A stretch of 64,000 nucleotides of DNA from JAIRVZ01 sp031553755. Its GTDB lineage: Bacteria; Bacteroidota; Bacteroidia; Bacteroidales; Azobacteroidaceae. Made by a program: the position numbers and the translations under genes. Within the stretch, counting starts at the first letter, position 1; each line of letters opens with the position of its first letter. Location of the stretch: assembly GCA_031553755.1 (NCBI GenBank), contig JAVBKZ010000021.1, positions 134,193-198,192 on the forward strand, given 5' to 3'. The notes beneath the pieces were generated by a model. The model was not told the origin of the DNA and ran no database searches. It saw only the letters and a list, made by a program, of their open reading frames with translations. Positions 38,021 through 46,923 of this stretch are shown here, piece by piece.

Positions 38021-40882
38021 TTATTCTGTCTGGAATTTCTTCACTTCCGTAGGCCTGTTTTCAGAAAATACTTTCAAAATAAGGATAGAACTTCCGGTCG
38101 ACAATGCAATTTGTTCCGTAGAACCGGTTGCCGTACGAGAGATTATCAAACGTCCCATTACATCATATAAATGCAACATATCTCCTTGATTTACACCATT
38201 AACAGTTAACATCCCTTTTGTTGTTTCGATAGAAATCGTTGATACTTGTTGGTTGTTTATGCCGGAAGCATTTTCCGGAGTAAGGATGAGGCTTCTCAGG
38301 TTGATGTAATTCCATTTATCCACTGTGCTTGTCCGTGTGATTTGTAACCTGTGAGTTCCGGCAGGTAAAGATATTTTTGTTGAAAAATTCTGTATATCAT
38401 ACAAAGTTGAAGCTGTATATCCGCAATCTGTTCTTAATGAATTTACGTCGATGTTGAGAGTTCCGTTTTCAACAGCCATTAATTCGCCCGAAATACTATA
38501 TTCAGTGTTGTTAGGTACATAAATTATCCATTCCGCGCCTTTACCACTGATATACTCTTTAACGGAAGAAGACCATCCTCCAAAATTTGAGGGCATATTT
38601 TGTACAATCAAGTCTTTTACAGAAGAAGCATTGTCAGGAGTAAGTTTGAATTTTCCGGAATTATCACATAGCAAAGCGAAATCAGTTTCTGTTAACTCAT
38701 CCAATACCATTTTGATTGTTGTGCTGATGGCGTGAGGCGCTGTGGTTGGCAATCCGTTCAATACCAGATTTCTGTTTTCGATAGCCGGTGTAATGGTTGC
38801 GTCATTTCCGAGAATTTCAACACTGTTAGGCATTCTATGAAGACATGGAATTTCGAGTTTCCCATTTGCAGGCCAATTAAGAACATGGAAATACAATGTT
38901 GTTTTCCCGTCAGTTCCTACTTTTTGTGTTACTTTTCCCCATGCCGGAGGAGTTGGGAACGGGTTGGCTGTCGTGCCCCAAATCGCTTCTCCGTTGACTT
39001 TCGTCCATTGTCCGATTTGACTCAAACGGTCAACGCTTTCTTGTGGGAATGTACCATCAGCTTTTGGTCCGATGTTCAATAAGAAATTACCACCTTTACT
39101 AACGATGTCAATTAATTTAGTCAACAAGTCTTGAGTTGTTTTCCAACGGAAGTCGTGAGCGCAATAACCCCAGTTGTCGTTCATGGTCATACAAGTTTCC
39201 CAGTCGGTTCCGTCGCCGGTAGCAGGCATATTAGGAATGTTTTGTTCGGGTGTTTTGAAGTCGGCTGACATATGGTCTTCCAAACGCGGATTGAACAACA
39301 AGCGTTCGGCGCCTGCAATGTTTTTAACGGCTTTGAGCGTACGGTATCTGAATTCGGGCGAACTGTCGCCTCCCATATCCCACCAAATCACGTCTACTCC
39401 ATAGTCTTTCACCATTTTTTCAAGATGAGGAACCACAATATTGTCCACATATTTGGAACGGTCCTCGTAAGACGCTTTTTTGTCGGGAGTTGTATTTTGA
39501 GGAATCCATCCCATTCCGCCCGGATTCAACCAGTCCAATGTTTGGGAATAATAAAATCCGATTTTCAATCCGGCCGCGCGGGCTTCGGTAACCAATTCGC
39601 CCAATACGTCTTTTTTTATTTGCGATTCGGGATCGTTGATACCATAGCCGGGAACACCTTTCATCAATGTATATCCGTCATGGTGTTTGGATGTGATAAC
39701 GATGTATTTCATTCCGGCATCTTTAGCCATACGCACCCATTCTTTGGCATTGTAATTTTCGGCTTTGAAACTGCTGTATGCTTTTTCCAAATAATTTGCT
39801 CTCGGAATCTGGGCGGCAAACATAATCCATTCGGCATATTGTCCGCGGGTATATTCCTTACCTGTTGCCGGGTCAATTTTCAATGTTCCGTCAGGATTAA
39901 TCATGCTTGGAGCAAAACAGGAATAATAAGGCATTTTATCGGGAGACAATGTGGTAGGGCCGTCGTAATTTCCTGCAAACGAAGCATAAACTCCCCAGTG
40001 AATGAACATTCCGAAACGCGCTTCACGCCACCACGCCATGCGTGCGTCTTTTTGTTCTTTTGTTTCAGGTGTTACGGCATAAAGAAATTCACTTTCTTTG
40101 GAAAAATCGCCTTCCGCATTTTTAGCGATAACAGAAAAATAGAAAATGTCGAAAGTTTTCAATCCCGGAATTTCAATTGTATTTTCGGTTACACCGCTAC
40201 GATACAGTTGTCCTTCTTTATACACATCATAAGAAACAGCTCCGGCCAATTTGCTCCATTTAAGCGTAAGCGCAGTAGGTGTTTCTGTTTCAATAAATAA
40301 TCCGATGGGACGTTGGGTCGTAAATTCGGTAGATATGACTAAATCATCGCTGAGAATGATGTCGTCGATGTATACTTTAGTCCCCAATTCACGGGTATCG
40401 GAAAAATCGGGTTGGATTCCCAATGTTCCTAAATCGGTCACTTTGTTTGTTGCCAAATCAAAAACCAAACTTTCCCATTCATTGGTTTTGGAAGGAGCAA
40501 ACATCGGAAAAAATTCATTATTGGATTTTCCTCCTTTTGGTTTGGCATTGATACGGACAATTGATGTCGAATTGGTGCGATAATACTTTAGATGCAAGTA
40601 TTTGTAATCCTTTTTGGCTTCGTTGAGGTCGGCCCAGAACCCCGCCCATTTCTGAACAGTTCCGATTCGTTCGAATCCCAATACTTTATCACTCTTGTCA
40701 ATTCCGGTTTTGGAAGGATTATCGACAACCTCAACTCTCATGTCAGTAGCGGGGTTAATGTTGATTTTAGAAGTGAAAGTAATGGCTCCGCTCTCAAAAT
40801 CATCTAGAGTGATTGTTTCTTTTTGTGCTTTGGCAGCAAAAGAAACGATTAACAACAAGCAAAAAATGCAATAGTACTTCAT
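38021..40882 (-). CDS. GH29 alpha-L-fucosidase with binding modules, T9SS-tagged
   Basis: The start is placed at 40882 (MKYYCIFCLLLIVSFAAKAQ), with another in-frame ATG three codons upstream. Module A lies at about 25-185 (DDFESGAITF, VVDNPSKTG, VYIDDIILSDD), a fibronectin III-like domain at about 195-280, and the GH29 barrel at about 285-700 with ARFGMFIHWGVYASFAG and the nucleophile Asp502 in VIWWDMGGDS. A B-type module with NFGGWSSSV and WNYINLRSLILTP precedes the T9SS tail. The catalytic part is strongly similar to the GH29 at 26675-28390, pointing to duplication within the locus. It would act at the cell surface on alpha-L-fucosides. Confidence 0.92.
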   Translation of the reverse strand: MKYYCIFCLLLIVSFAAKAQKETITLDDFESGAITFTSKININPATDMRVEVVDNPSKTGIDKSDKVLGFERIGTVQKWAGFWADLNEAKKDYKYLHLKYYRTNSTSIVRINAKPKGGKSNNEFFPMFAPSKTNEWESLVFDLATNKVTDLGTLGIQPDFSDTRELGTKVYIDDIILSDDLVISTEFTTQRPIGLFIETETPTALTLKWSKLAGAVSYDVYKEGQLYRSGVTENTIEIPGLKTFDIFYFSVIAKNAEGDFSKESEFLYAVTPETKEQKDARMAWWREARFGMFIHWGVYASFAGNYDGPTTLSPDKMPYYSCFAPSMINPDGTLKIDPATGKEYTRGQYAEWIMFAAQIPRANYLEKAYSSFKAENYNAKEWVRMAKDAGMKYIVITSKHHDGYTLMKGVPGYGINDPESQIKKDVLGELVTEARAAGLKIGFYYSQTLDWLNPGGMGWIPQNTTPDKKASYEDRSKYVDNIVVPHLEKMVKDYGVDVIWWDMGGDSSPEFRYRTLKAVKNIAGAERLLFNPRLEDHMSADFKTPEQNIPNMPATGDGTDWETCMTMNDNWGYCAHDFRWKTTQDLLTKLIDIVSKGGNFLLNIGPKADGTFPQESVDRLSQIGQWTKVNGEAIWGTTANPFPTPPAWGKVTQKVGTDGKTTLYFHVLNWPANGKLEIPCLHRMPNSVEILGNDATITPAIENRNLVLNGLPTTAPHAISTTIKMVLDELTETDFALLCDNSGKFKLTPDNASSVKDLIVQNMPSNFGGWSSSVKEYISGKGAEWIIYVPNNTEYSISGELMAVENGTLNIDVNSLRTDCGYTASTLYDIQNFSTKISLPAGTHRLQITRTSTVDKWNYINLRSLILTPENASGINNQQVSTISIETTKGMLTVNGVNQGDMLHLYDVMGRLIISRTATGSTEQIALSTGSSILILKVFSENRPTEVKKFQTE

Positions 40883-40935
40883 TGTAAACATAGGTCAATT
40901 AAGTTTAATAAAAGGTTTGAATTTGTTTTGCTGAG

Positions 40936-41053
40936 TAAAGGGAGTTAAACGAAGTTATAGGGAGTTAGACGAATGTTTTAAGATTCATTTTCATTCTAAT
41001 TTTCAACAAAATTATTCCTTTAACTTCGTCTAACTTCTTTTAACTTCCTCTTC
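40936..41053. repeat. Decamer inverted repeat, GGAGTTA family
   Basis: The left arm holds units GGAGTTAAAC, GAAGTTATAG and GGAGTTAGAC. The right arm (41014-41053) carries the reverse-complement form (TTTAACTTCGTCTAACTTC). The spacer is about 38 bases. The same family recurs at 49716-49845. Confidence 0.8.
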
Positions 41054-41063
41054 CTCATAATTT

Positions 41064-42764
41064 CTATAAAATAATTTTAGTTCCGAAACGAGCATTATTA
41101 ATCATTGCATCGATGATGTAAAATCCTTTGGTAATCGTTTTGCAATTGAAATGATGCTCTCCCATTGATAGGTTACCTCTGTAGAGGCTGTCAATCTGAC
41201 GTCCATTGATATCCCGAAGGATTAAATGGACATCCGCGTTTTTTTTCAAGTCAAGATTCACTGTATTTTTCCCGGCCTCCTGTATAACTGAAAGGTCGGC
41301 AATATCAGTTTTTATTGTTTTTATGTCGGACGGAATAGGCGCTTCATTTACAAAACCGATTTTTTGTAACGCGTCTTGTATTTCGGGCGCCGACATGAAT
41401 AGATTCCATAACAAACCGGTACGATAATTTTCTATCATACAGATAATAGGGCCTTGGTCGATCGATAAGTAATCTCCGTTAACCCAGTCCTTGGTTTCAT
41501 TGAAAGAATCAACAAATCCGCATTTGTCGTTCCAGATTTTGGGTCCCAATGTATAATAGAAATGCCTTAACGCTGCCATTGATTCTTCCGGTGTAAACGG
41601 CATAGACGATATGGCTGCTGTAGGAGCAATATTTCCCCGGTCGTTATTGGGAGAATGGGCAGAATATCCGCCTCCGTTAACGGCATCCGCGCCTTTATAG
41701 CCATCGCAAGCTGTTAATCCCCAGGCTTTATCAGCGCCATATCCTACATAACCTAAAGGATTTTCCTCGCAATACGCGCGGTTGATTAATGTATGCGCTC
41801 GGCATTGTTCGAAATAATTAATGTCGTTATGAGTATCCCTTAAATTTTTCGGGTTGAATCCTACAAATGAATAGTGGGAGAGAAACAAAGGGCCACCTTT
41901 TGCTGCTACATTATTGGTTGTCGGCAACGTAATGCCGTAGAAAACTTTATTTCGGTTTTTGTAAGGCGACCATCCGGTTTGCCAAAGTGAAACATTAACC
42001 GGATATGTTGGGGAAGCAATGGCTAGGATATAAGTTATCATACACTCGTTGAATCCTTTGATTTCCAAGTCTTTTACGTTTTGCAATTCATCATTGCAAT
42101 GCCAGTGCAATGAATTTTCTCCAAAAGTGAAATATTGCCAATCGACACGATGCCAGATTTGATTGATTTTTTCCCGCAAGGATTTTTCTTGTATATCATT
42201 TCCCGCAAAATATTGGCGGGCAGCAAGCAATCCCTGTATCATAAATGATGTTTCGACCAAATCTCCTCCATTGTCTTCCGGACTGAATCGTAAGGTTTCG
42301 CCTGTATTGCCGTTTATCCAGTGGGCAAAAGCTCCTTTATAGTTGGTTGCCGTATAGAGGAGAAAATCACATATCCGGTTGAGGCGTTCCAATCCTTGCT
42401 CGCGGGTGATAAATCCGCGTTCGATTCCGACTAAGATTGCCATCACTCCGAATCCGCTTCCTCCGGTTGTTACTCTTTCTGTAGGATTTTTTGTAACGGA
42501 AAGGCGTTCGGTCATCATCCCGGAATTGGTAGGAGCATAATCCCAAAAGTATTTGAAAGTATGTCGCTGTACTTTAGTCAGCAATTCATCGTCAGTCAAT
42601 TGTACACTGAAATCAGTTTGCGCGAATATTCCGTTTACAGCAAAAAGACAACAAATCAGTAAGCAAGTTGACAAGTTGACGAGTTGACGAGTTGACGAGT
42701 AAACGAGTTTACAAGCTGATAAGTATAGTTTCTTTGGGTTGTATGGTAAATTGTTTGTTTTCAT
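41064..42764 (-). CDS. Glucoamylase-family (GH144-type) beta-1,2-glucanase candidate, T9SS-tagged
   Basis: The start is set at 42764 (MKTNNLPYNPKK), giving 566 residues; a frame from 42830 is open but has no signal. The mature enzyme starts near FAQTDFSVQL and matches the Glycoamylase/GH144 pattern: HTFKYFWDYAPTNSGMMTER, TTGGSGFGVMAI, IERGFITREQGLERL, KGAFAHWINGNTG and GGDLVETSFMIQGLL. GH144 enzymes act on beta-1,2-glucan. A T9SS-like tail ends at GTKIIL. Its N-region is unusual: codons for KLVYSSTRQLVNLSTCLL come from an octamer repeat inserted within the signal peptide. A paralogue lies at 48007-49698. Confidence 0.82.
   Translation of the reverse strand: MKTNNLPYNPKKLYLSACKLVYSSTRQLVNLSTCLLICCLFAVNGIFAQTDFSVQLTDDELLTKVQRHTFKYFWDYAPTNSGMMTERLSVTKNPTERVTTGGSGFGVMAILVGIERGFITREQGLERLNRICDFLLYTATNYKGAFAHWINGNTGETLRFSPEDNGGDLVETSFMIQGLLAARQYFAGNDIQEKSLREKINQIWHRVDWQYFTFGENSLHWHCNDELQNVKDLEIKGFNECMITYILAIASPTYPVNVSLWQTGWSPYKNRNKVFYGITLPTTNNVAAKGGPLFLSHYSFVGFNPKNLRDTHNDINYFEQCRAHTLINRAYCEENPLGYVGYGADKAWGLTACDGYKGADAVNGGGYSAHSPNNDRGNIAPTAAISSMPFTPEESMAALRHFYYTLGPKIWNDKCGFVDSFNETKDWVNGDYLSIDQGPIICMIENYRTGLLWNLFMSAPEIQDALQKIGFVNEAPIPSDIKTIKTDIADLSVIQEAGKNTVNLDLKKNADVHLILRDINGRQIDSLYRGNLSMGEHHFNCKTITKGFYIIDAMINNARFGTKIIL
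42654..42725. repeat. Octamer array inside the signal-peptide coding region
   Basis: Nine consecutive octamer-like units read on the plus strand (for example AAGTTGAC, GAGTTGAC, GAGTAAAC) and degenerate at both ends. They lie within the first 40 codons of the GH144-type gene on the minus strand. The inverted partner arm lies at 42894-42925, downstream of the neighbouring GH3 gene. Confidence 0.8.
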
Positions 42765-42807
42765 CCTATTTAGTTTTTTAATATGGAATTTATCTCGACT
42801 TTTTTCA

Positions 42808-42925
42808 AACACGGAGTGAAAGGAGTTCATTTCACTTGATATCAGAATATACTCAGTGAATAATTACTCCGTGTAACTCTGTGTCTAAAATTTATCGTCA
42901 ACTCGTTTACTTGTCAACTTGTCTA
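42808..42925. repeat. ACACGGAGT inverted repeat plus octamer arm over the GH3 stop
   Basis: Arms at 42808-42834 (ACACGGAGTGAAAGGAG) and 42855-42884 (ACTCCGTGTAACTCTGTGT) are imperfect reverse complements around a 20-base spacer. From 42894 the octamer family follows (four units on the minus strand). It runs across the GH3 stop codon at 42907-42909 and supplies the last GH3 codons. Confidence 0.75.
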
Positions 42926-45195
42926 CTTAATGTAAACATCGCTTCTTTCACATCCCGACTGTTGCCGCCGATGAAGAGTTTGAAATCTCCGGGTTCGGCA
43001 ATATATTGTAAATCGGCATTATAAAATTTCAGCATTTCTTCGGTAATTTCGAACGATACGGTTTGCGATTCTCCTGCTTTCAACGTTATTTGACGAAAAG
43101 CTTTCAGTTCTTTTACCGGACGGGTTACTGTTCCTACCAAATCACGAATGTAAAGTTGCACGGTTTCTGTTCCTTCTTTTTCTCCGGTATTTGAAATGCT
43201 GATTTTCGCGGTAATTTTTCCTTTTTCTTTCAAAGTTGAATTATCCAACATAATATCTCCGTAAGAGAATGTTGTATAACTTAATCCGTAACCGAAAGGA
43301 TATAAAGGTTCGTTGGGAACATCTAAATATTTTGTCGTATACTTTTGAGTTTCCGAATAAGGTCTTCCGGTATTCTTGTGATTGTAATAAACCGGAATTT
43401 GTCCTACATTGCGTGGAAAAGTCATGGTAATTTTTCCCGAAGGATTGGTATTTCCGAATAATACGTCTACAATGGCTTCTCCGGCTTTGGTTCCCGGGAA
43501 CCAAGCTTCAAGAATCGCGTCAATGTTTTCATTCTCCCATTGTAGCGCTAACGGACGTCCGTTAATCAAAACCAACACCACAGGTTTTCCGGTTCTCTTC
43601 AATTCTTTCAACAAATCTTTTTGGTTTTCAGGAAGTTCGATGTTGCTTCGGCTGGCAGCTTCTCCGCTCATATTGAAAGCTTCCCCCAATACAGCTACAA
43701 TCACATCAGCATCTTTAACCATATCAAGCGCCTCATCAATCAATTCCTGTGGTGTTTTTTTATCAACACTGACTACATTTCCATTATTTATTTTTTTCAA
43801 TACATGTTTGTCGTCAATCAGGTTACAACCTTTAGCATAAATGAATTTATTTGCACCGAATTGTTTTTCCAAAGCCATTTTAACGCTGACTGATTTTCTC
43901 CAGTCGCCCGCGCCACTCCAATTGCCGAGCATGTTGCGTTGGTCGGCAACCAATGGTCCTACAAAAGCGATTTTTTTATCTGAGCTTAGTGGAAGCAGGT
44001 TTTCTTCATTTTTCAATAAAACCATCGATTTGATGGCAGCCTCTTTGCTAAGAGCCAGTTTATTTTCATTAAAAATTTCTTTTTGGGCACGTTGTTCATT
44101 AATATAGCGGTAAGGATTTTCAAATAATCCGATTTTGTATTTGGCTTCCAATACACGGCGACAGGCTTTGTCTACCAATCGGATATCTATTTTTCCTTCT
44201 CTGATTAATCCGGGCAGGTAATCAATAAAATATTCGCTTACCATATCCATATCGGTTCCGGCTTCGAGCGCCAATTTGCAAACCATTGCCGTATCTCCGA
44301 CTCCATGATGCACCATTTCCATGATGGCGGTATAATCTGTTACCACAAAACCTTTGAAACCCCATTCTTTTCTTAAAACATTGTCCAAAAGCCATTTATT
44401 TCCGGTCGCAGGAATTCCGTCAACTTCATTAAAAGAAGTCATTACAGTTTCAGCTCCGGCTTCGATAGCCGCTTTATATGGAGGCAAATATTCATTATAC
44501 ATGCGTATTTTGCTCATATCAGTGGTGTTATAATCCCGACCGGCTTCGGAAGCGCCATACAAGGCGAAGTGTTTAACACAAGCCATTACCGAATTGGTTT
44601 TGTAAACATCGTTTTGTTGAAATCCATTAATCATCACTTTGGCAATTTCAGCTCCCAGATATGGGTCTTCGCCCGAACCTTCGCTTACACGTCCCCAACG
44701 CGGGTCGCGCGAAATATCTAACATTGGGGAAAATACCCAGTTTAGCCCATCGGCGCTTGCTTCTTCTCCTGCGGCACGGGCAGTACGTTCAATTAAATCC
44801 AGATTCCACGAAGCAGATAATCCCAAAGGAATAGGAAAAATGGTTTTGTGTCCGTGTATAACATCATATCCGAAAATCAACGGAATTTTTAAGCGGGATT
44901 TGGTAACTGCCAATTCCTGTAATTTTCTTACTGCATTAGGAGTAAAAGTGTTGAACACAGCTCCAACCAATCCTTTTTCTATCTTTTCATCCACACCTTT
45001 ACTCAAAATCGGGCCTGTCACATCAAAACCAACAGCGGCCAGGTTGAGTTGTCCGACTTTTTCTTCGATAGTCATTTTTTTCATCAGATCGTCGATGAAC
45101 CGATTCATTTTTTCCTCATCCGTAGCTGGTTTTTGAGCCAAAAGAATAGTTGAAAAGAAGGAAAAAATGATTAGTATTTTAGCTTTATTTCTCAT
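42907..45195 (-). CDS. GH3 beta-glucosidase
   Basis: The protein has 762 residues with a signal peptide (MRNKAKILIIFSFFSTILLAQ). The GH3 N-terminal barrel shows YDVIHGHKTIFPIPLGLSAS, SPMLDISRDPRWGRVSEG, CVKHFALYGASEAGRD and the nucleophile Asp287 in FVVTDYTAI. The (alpha/beta)6 sandwich and a C-terminal fibronectin III-like domain follow. It is BglX-like in layout. Next to GH144-type enzymes, the likely substrates are short beta-glucans such as sophorose-type oligosaccharides; this is inference. The final residues LSRQVDK and the TAA stop are encoded by an octamer repeat, so the natural C-terminus has been replaced or extended. No T9SS tail. Confidence 0.93.
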   Translation of the reverse strand: MRNKAKILIIFSFFSTILLAQKPATDEEKMNRFIDDLMKKMTIEEKVGQLNLAAVGFDVTGPILSKGVDEKIEKGLVGAVFNTFTPNAVRKLQELAVTKSRLKIPLIFGYDVIHGHKTIFPIPLGLSASWNLDLIERTARAAGEEASADGLNWVFSPMLDISRDPRWGRVSEGSGEDPYLGAEIAKVMINGFQQNDVYKTNSVMACVKHFALYGASEAGRDYNTTDMSKIRMYNEYLPPYKAAIEAGAETVMTSFNEVDGIPATGNKWLLDNVLRKEWGFKGFVVTDYTAIMEMVHHGVGDTAMVCKLALEAGTDMDMVSEYFIDYLPGLIREGKIDIRLVDKACRRVLEAKYKIGLFENPYRYINEQRAQKEIFNENKLALSKEAAIKSMVLLKNEENLLPLSSDKKIAFVGPLVADQRNMLGNWSGAGDWRKSVSVKMALEKQFGANKFIYAKGCNLIDDKHVLKKINNGNVVSVDKKTPQELIDEALDMVKDADVIVAVLGEAFNMSGEAASRSNIELPENQKDLLKELKRTGKPVVLVLINGRPLALQWENENIDAILEAWFPGTKAGEAIVDVLFGNTNPSGKITMTFPRNVGQIPVYYNHKNTGRPYSETQKYTTKYLDVPNEPLYPFGYGLSYTTFSYGDIMLDNSTLKEKGKITAKISISNTGEKEGTETVQLYIRDLVGTVTRPVKELKAFRQITLKAGESQTVSFEITEEMLKFYNADLQYIAEPGDFKLFIGGNSRDVKEAMFTLSRQVDK

Positions 45196-45276
45196 GATTT
45201 TAAGTATATGATGTCTTCCGGAGCAAATTTTAGCTTGTTCCGCCTTTAGGGTTTCTAATTTTGTTAATGGATTAAA

Positions 45277-46818
45277 TTACTGCAAGTTATCTCCGTATTG
45301 GGCTCTTATTTCAGTTAGTTTTTGTTTATAATCGGCAATATGTTGCTGCTCTTTAGGCACATTAATTAAGTTGTGCATCTCATGAGGGTCTTCCTGCAAA
45401 TCGTAAAATTCCCAGGCATCAATATCGTTTCCATAAAAATGGATGATTTTATATCTGTCGTCTCTCATACCATAATGTTTTCTCACAGAGTGAAACCCGG
45501 GAAATTCGTAATAATGGTAATAGATGGAATTTCTCCATTTTACTTTCTTTTCCTGCAATAATGGTTTGAACGACATTCCTTGCATTTCTTCAGGAACTTT
45601 CACACCTGCAAAATCAAGAAAAGTTGGAGCATAATCAATATTTTGAACCATTTGAGGAATTCCTCTTCCGGGATTTTTGATACCTTTTGGATAACGCATC
45701 ACAAGTGGCATTCGCAATGATTCTTCATACATGAACCGTTTGTCGAACCAACCGTGCTCTCCCAAATAAAAGCCTTGGTCGGAAGCATACGCGATGATGG
45801 TGTTTTCAGCCAATCCGTTTTTATCCAGGTATTCGAGAACTCGTCCGACATTGCGGTCGACAGAAGCAATACAACGCAGATAATCTTCCATGTAGCGTTG
45901 ATATTTCCATTCTGCTAATTCTTTTCCTGTCAGATTCTTTTTCTTGAATTCTGCCAGTACCGGTTTATATTCTTTGTCCCATGCCTTTTTCTGTTCAGGA
46001 GTAAGGCGGTCATATTCTCCGTGGAAATTTTTGAAAGACCACTCGGTATCCAGGATATTGTTGGGGTCGTATAGTTTCAAATCATAAACAGGAAGCATAT
46101 CTTTTTCGATATTCATTTTCTGTTTTTCTGCGGCTTCCCGTCCTTCATAGTCATCGAAAAATGTTTCAGGTATCGGAAATTTAACTCCACGAAATTTGTC
46201 GAAGTCCTGAATGTCGGGCATCCAATTGCGGTGTGGAGCTTTGTGATAAAGTAAGAGGCAGAAAGGTTCTTGTCCGTCTTTTACAGAATCCATCCAATTA
46301 ATGGCGAAATCGGTAATCAAGTCGGTGGCATATCCGGGTTCGTCTTTGGTAGTTCCGTCCATGCGGATAAATGTCGGATTATAGTATTGGCCTTGGTCGT
46401 GCATCGTAATCCAATAGTTGAATCCGGTGGGTTGGCTTCTTAAATGCCATTTGCCAACCATAGCAGTTTGATATCCGGCGGATTGCAATAATTTAGGAAA
46501 TGTGACTTGTGTACTGTCAAAAACAATTCCGTTATGAATCTGTCCGTTTTTGTTGCTGTGTTTTCCGGTCAGGACGCATGCCCGGCTTGGAGCGCTGATG
46601 GAATTGGCACAAAAGCTATTTTGGAAAATAACACCTTCATTGGCAATCCTGTCGATATTGGGTGTTTTTATATAAGGAGAACCATAAGCGCTGATGGCCT
46701 GATAAGCGTGGTCGTCCGACATGATATAGATGATGTTCGGTCGTTGCGCTTTCTGGGCAAAAATGCTTCCTGCACTTACGGCAGCTAATTGTAATAATAA
46801 AACAGATTTACGATTCAT
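45277..46818 (-). CDS. Family S1 sulfatase (Ser-type)
   Basis: The protein has 513 residues with a signal peptide. The sulfatase fold starts with RPNIIYIMSDDHAYQAIS, where the acidic pair binds calcium. The active-site motif is SAPSRACVLTG with Ser75 as the residue converted to formylglycine, so an anaerobic-type maturase (anSME) is needed; none is in this window. YQTAMVGKWHL and GFYLGEHGWFDKRFMYEESL are further signatures. It removes a sulfate ester from a carbohydrate; subfamily and position cannot be read here. It sits between GH3 and a glycan-binding-like gene. The spacer before GH3 holds only an 8-bp imperfect hairpin (45219-45242). Confidence 0.92.
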   Translation of the reverse strand: MNRKSVLLLQLAAVSAGSIFAQKAQRPNIIYIMSDDHAYQAISAYGSPYIKTPNIDRIANEGVIFQNSFCANSISAPSRACVLTGKHSNKNGQIHNGIVFDSTQVTFPKLLQSAGYQTAMVGKWHLRSQPTGFNYWITMHDQGQYYNPTFIRMDGTTKDEPGYATDLITDFAINWMDSVKDGQEPFCLLLYHKAPHRNWMPDIQDFDKFRGVKFPIPETFFDDYEGREAAEKQKMNIEKDMLPVYDLKLYDPNNILDTEWSFKNFHGEYDRLTPEQKKAWDKEYKPVLAEFKKKNLTGKELAEWKYQRYMEDYLRCIASVDRNVGRVLEYLDKNGLAENTIIAYASDQGFYLGEHGWFDKRFMYEESLRMPLVMRYPKGIKNPGRGIPQMVQNIDYAPTFLDFAGVKVPEEMQGMSFKPLLQEKKVKWRNSIYYHYYEFPGFHSVRKHYGMRDDRYKIIHFYGNDIDAWEFYDLQEDPHEMHNLINVPKEQQHIADYKQKLTEIRAQYGDNLQ

Positions 46819-46830
46819 AATTTTGTTGTT

Positions 46831-46917
46831 TAACCCCTAAATCCCCTAAAGGGGACTTAAATTACTCATTGTATAAATTATCATTCAAAAAGTCCCCTTT
46901 AGGGGATTTAGGGGTTT
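46831..46917. repeat. Near-perfect 27-bp inverted repeat, CCCCTAAA family
   Basis: The left arm (46831-46858) reads TAACCCCTAAATCCCC then TAAAGGGGACTT. The right arm (46890-46917) is its reverse complement apart from one extra base. The spacer is 31 bases. It lies between the sulfatase start and the 46924-47922 gene stop; each arm holds its own CCCCTAAAGGGG-type palindrome. Confidence 0.85.
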
Positions 46918-46923
46918 ATTATG

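Noticed and set aside
39272..40300. 342-codon plus-strand frame opposite the GH29 gene
   Set aside because: Antisense to the GH29 catalytic domain; its sequence is Cys/Phe/Ile-rich and shows no family pattern.
45219..45242. Imperfect hairpin between the GH3 and sulfatase genes as a terminator
   Set aside because: Only 8 bp with one mismatch and no T tract on the transcribed strand.
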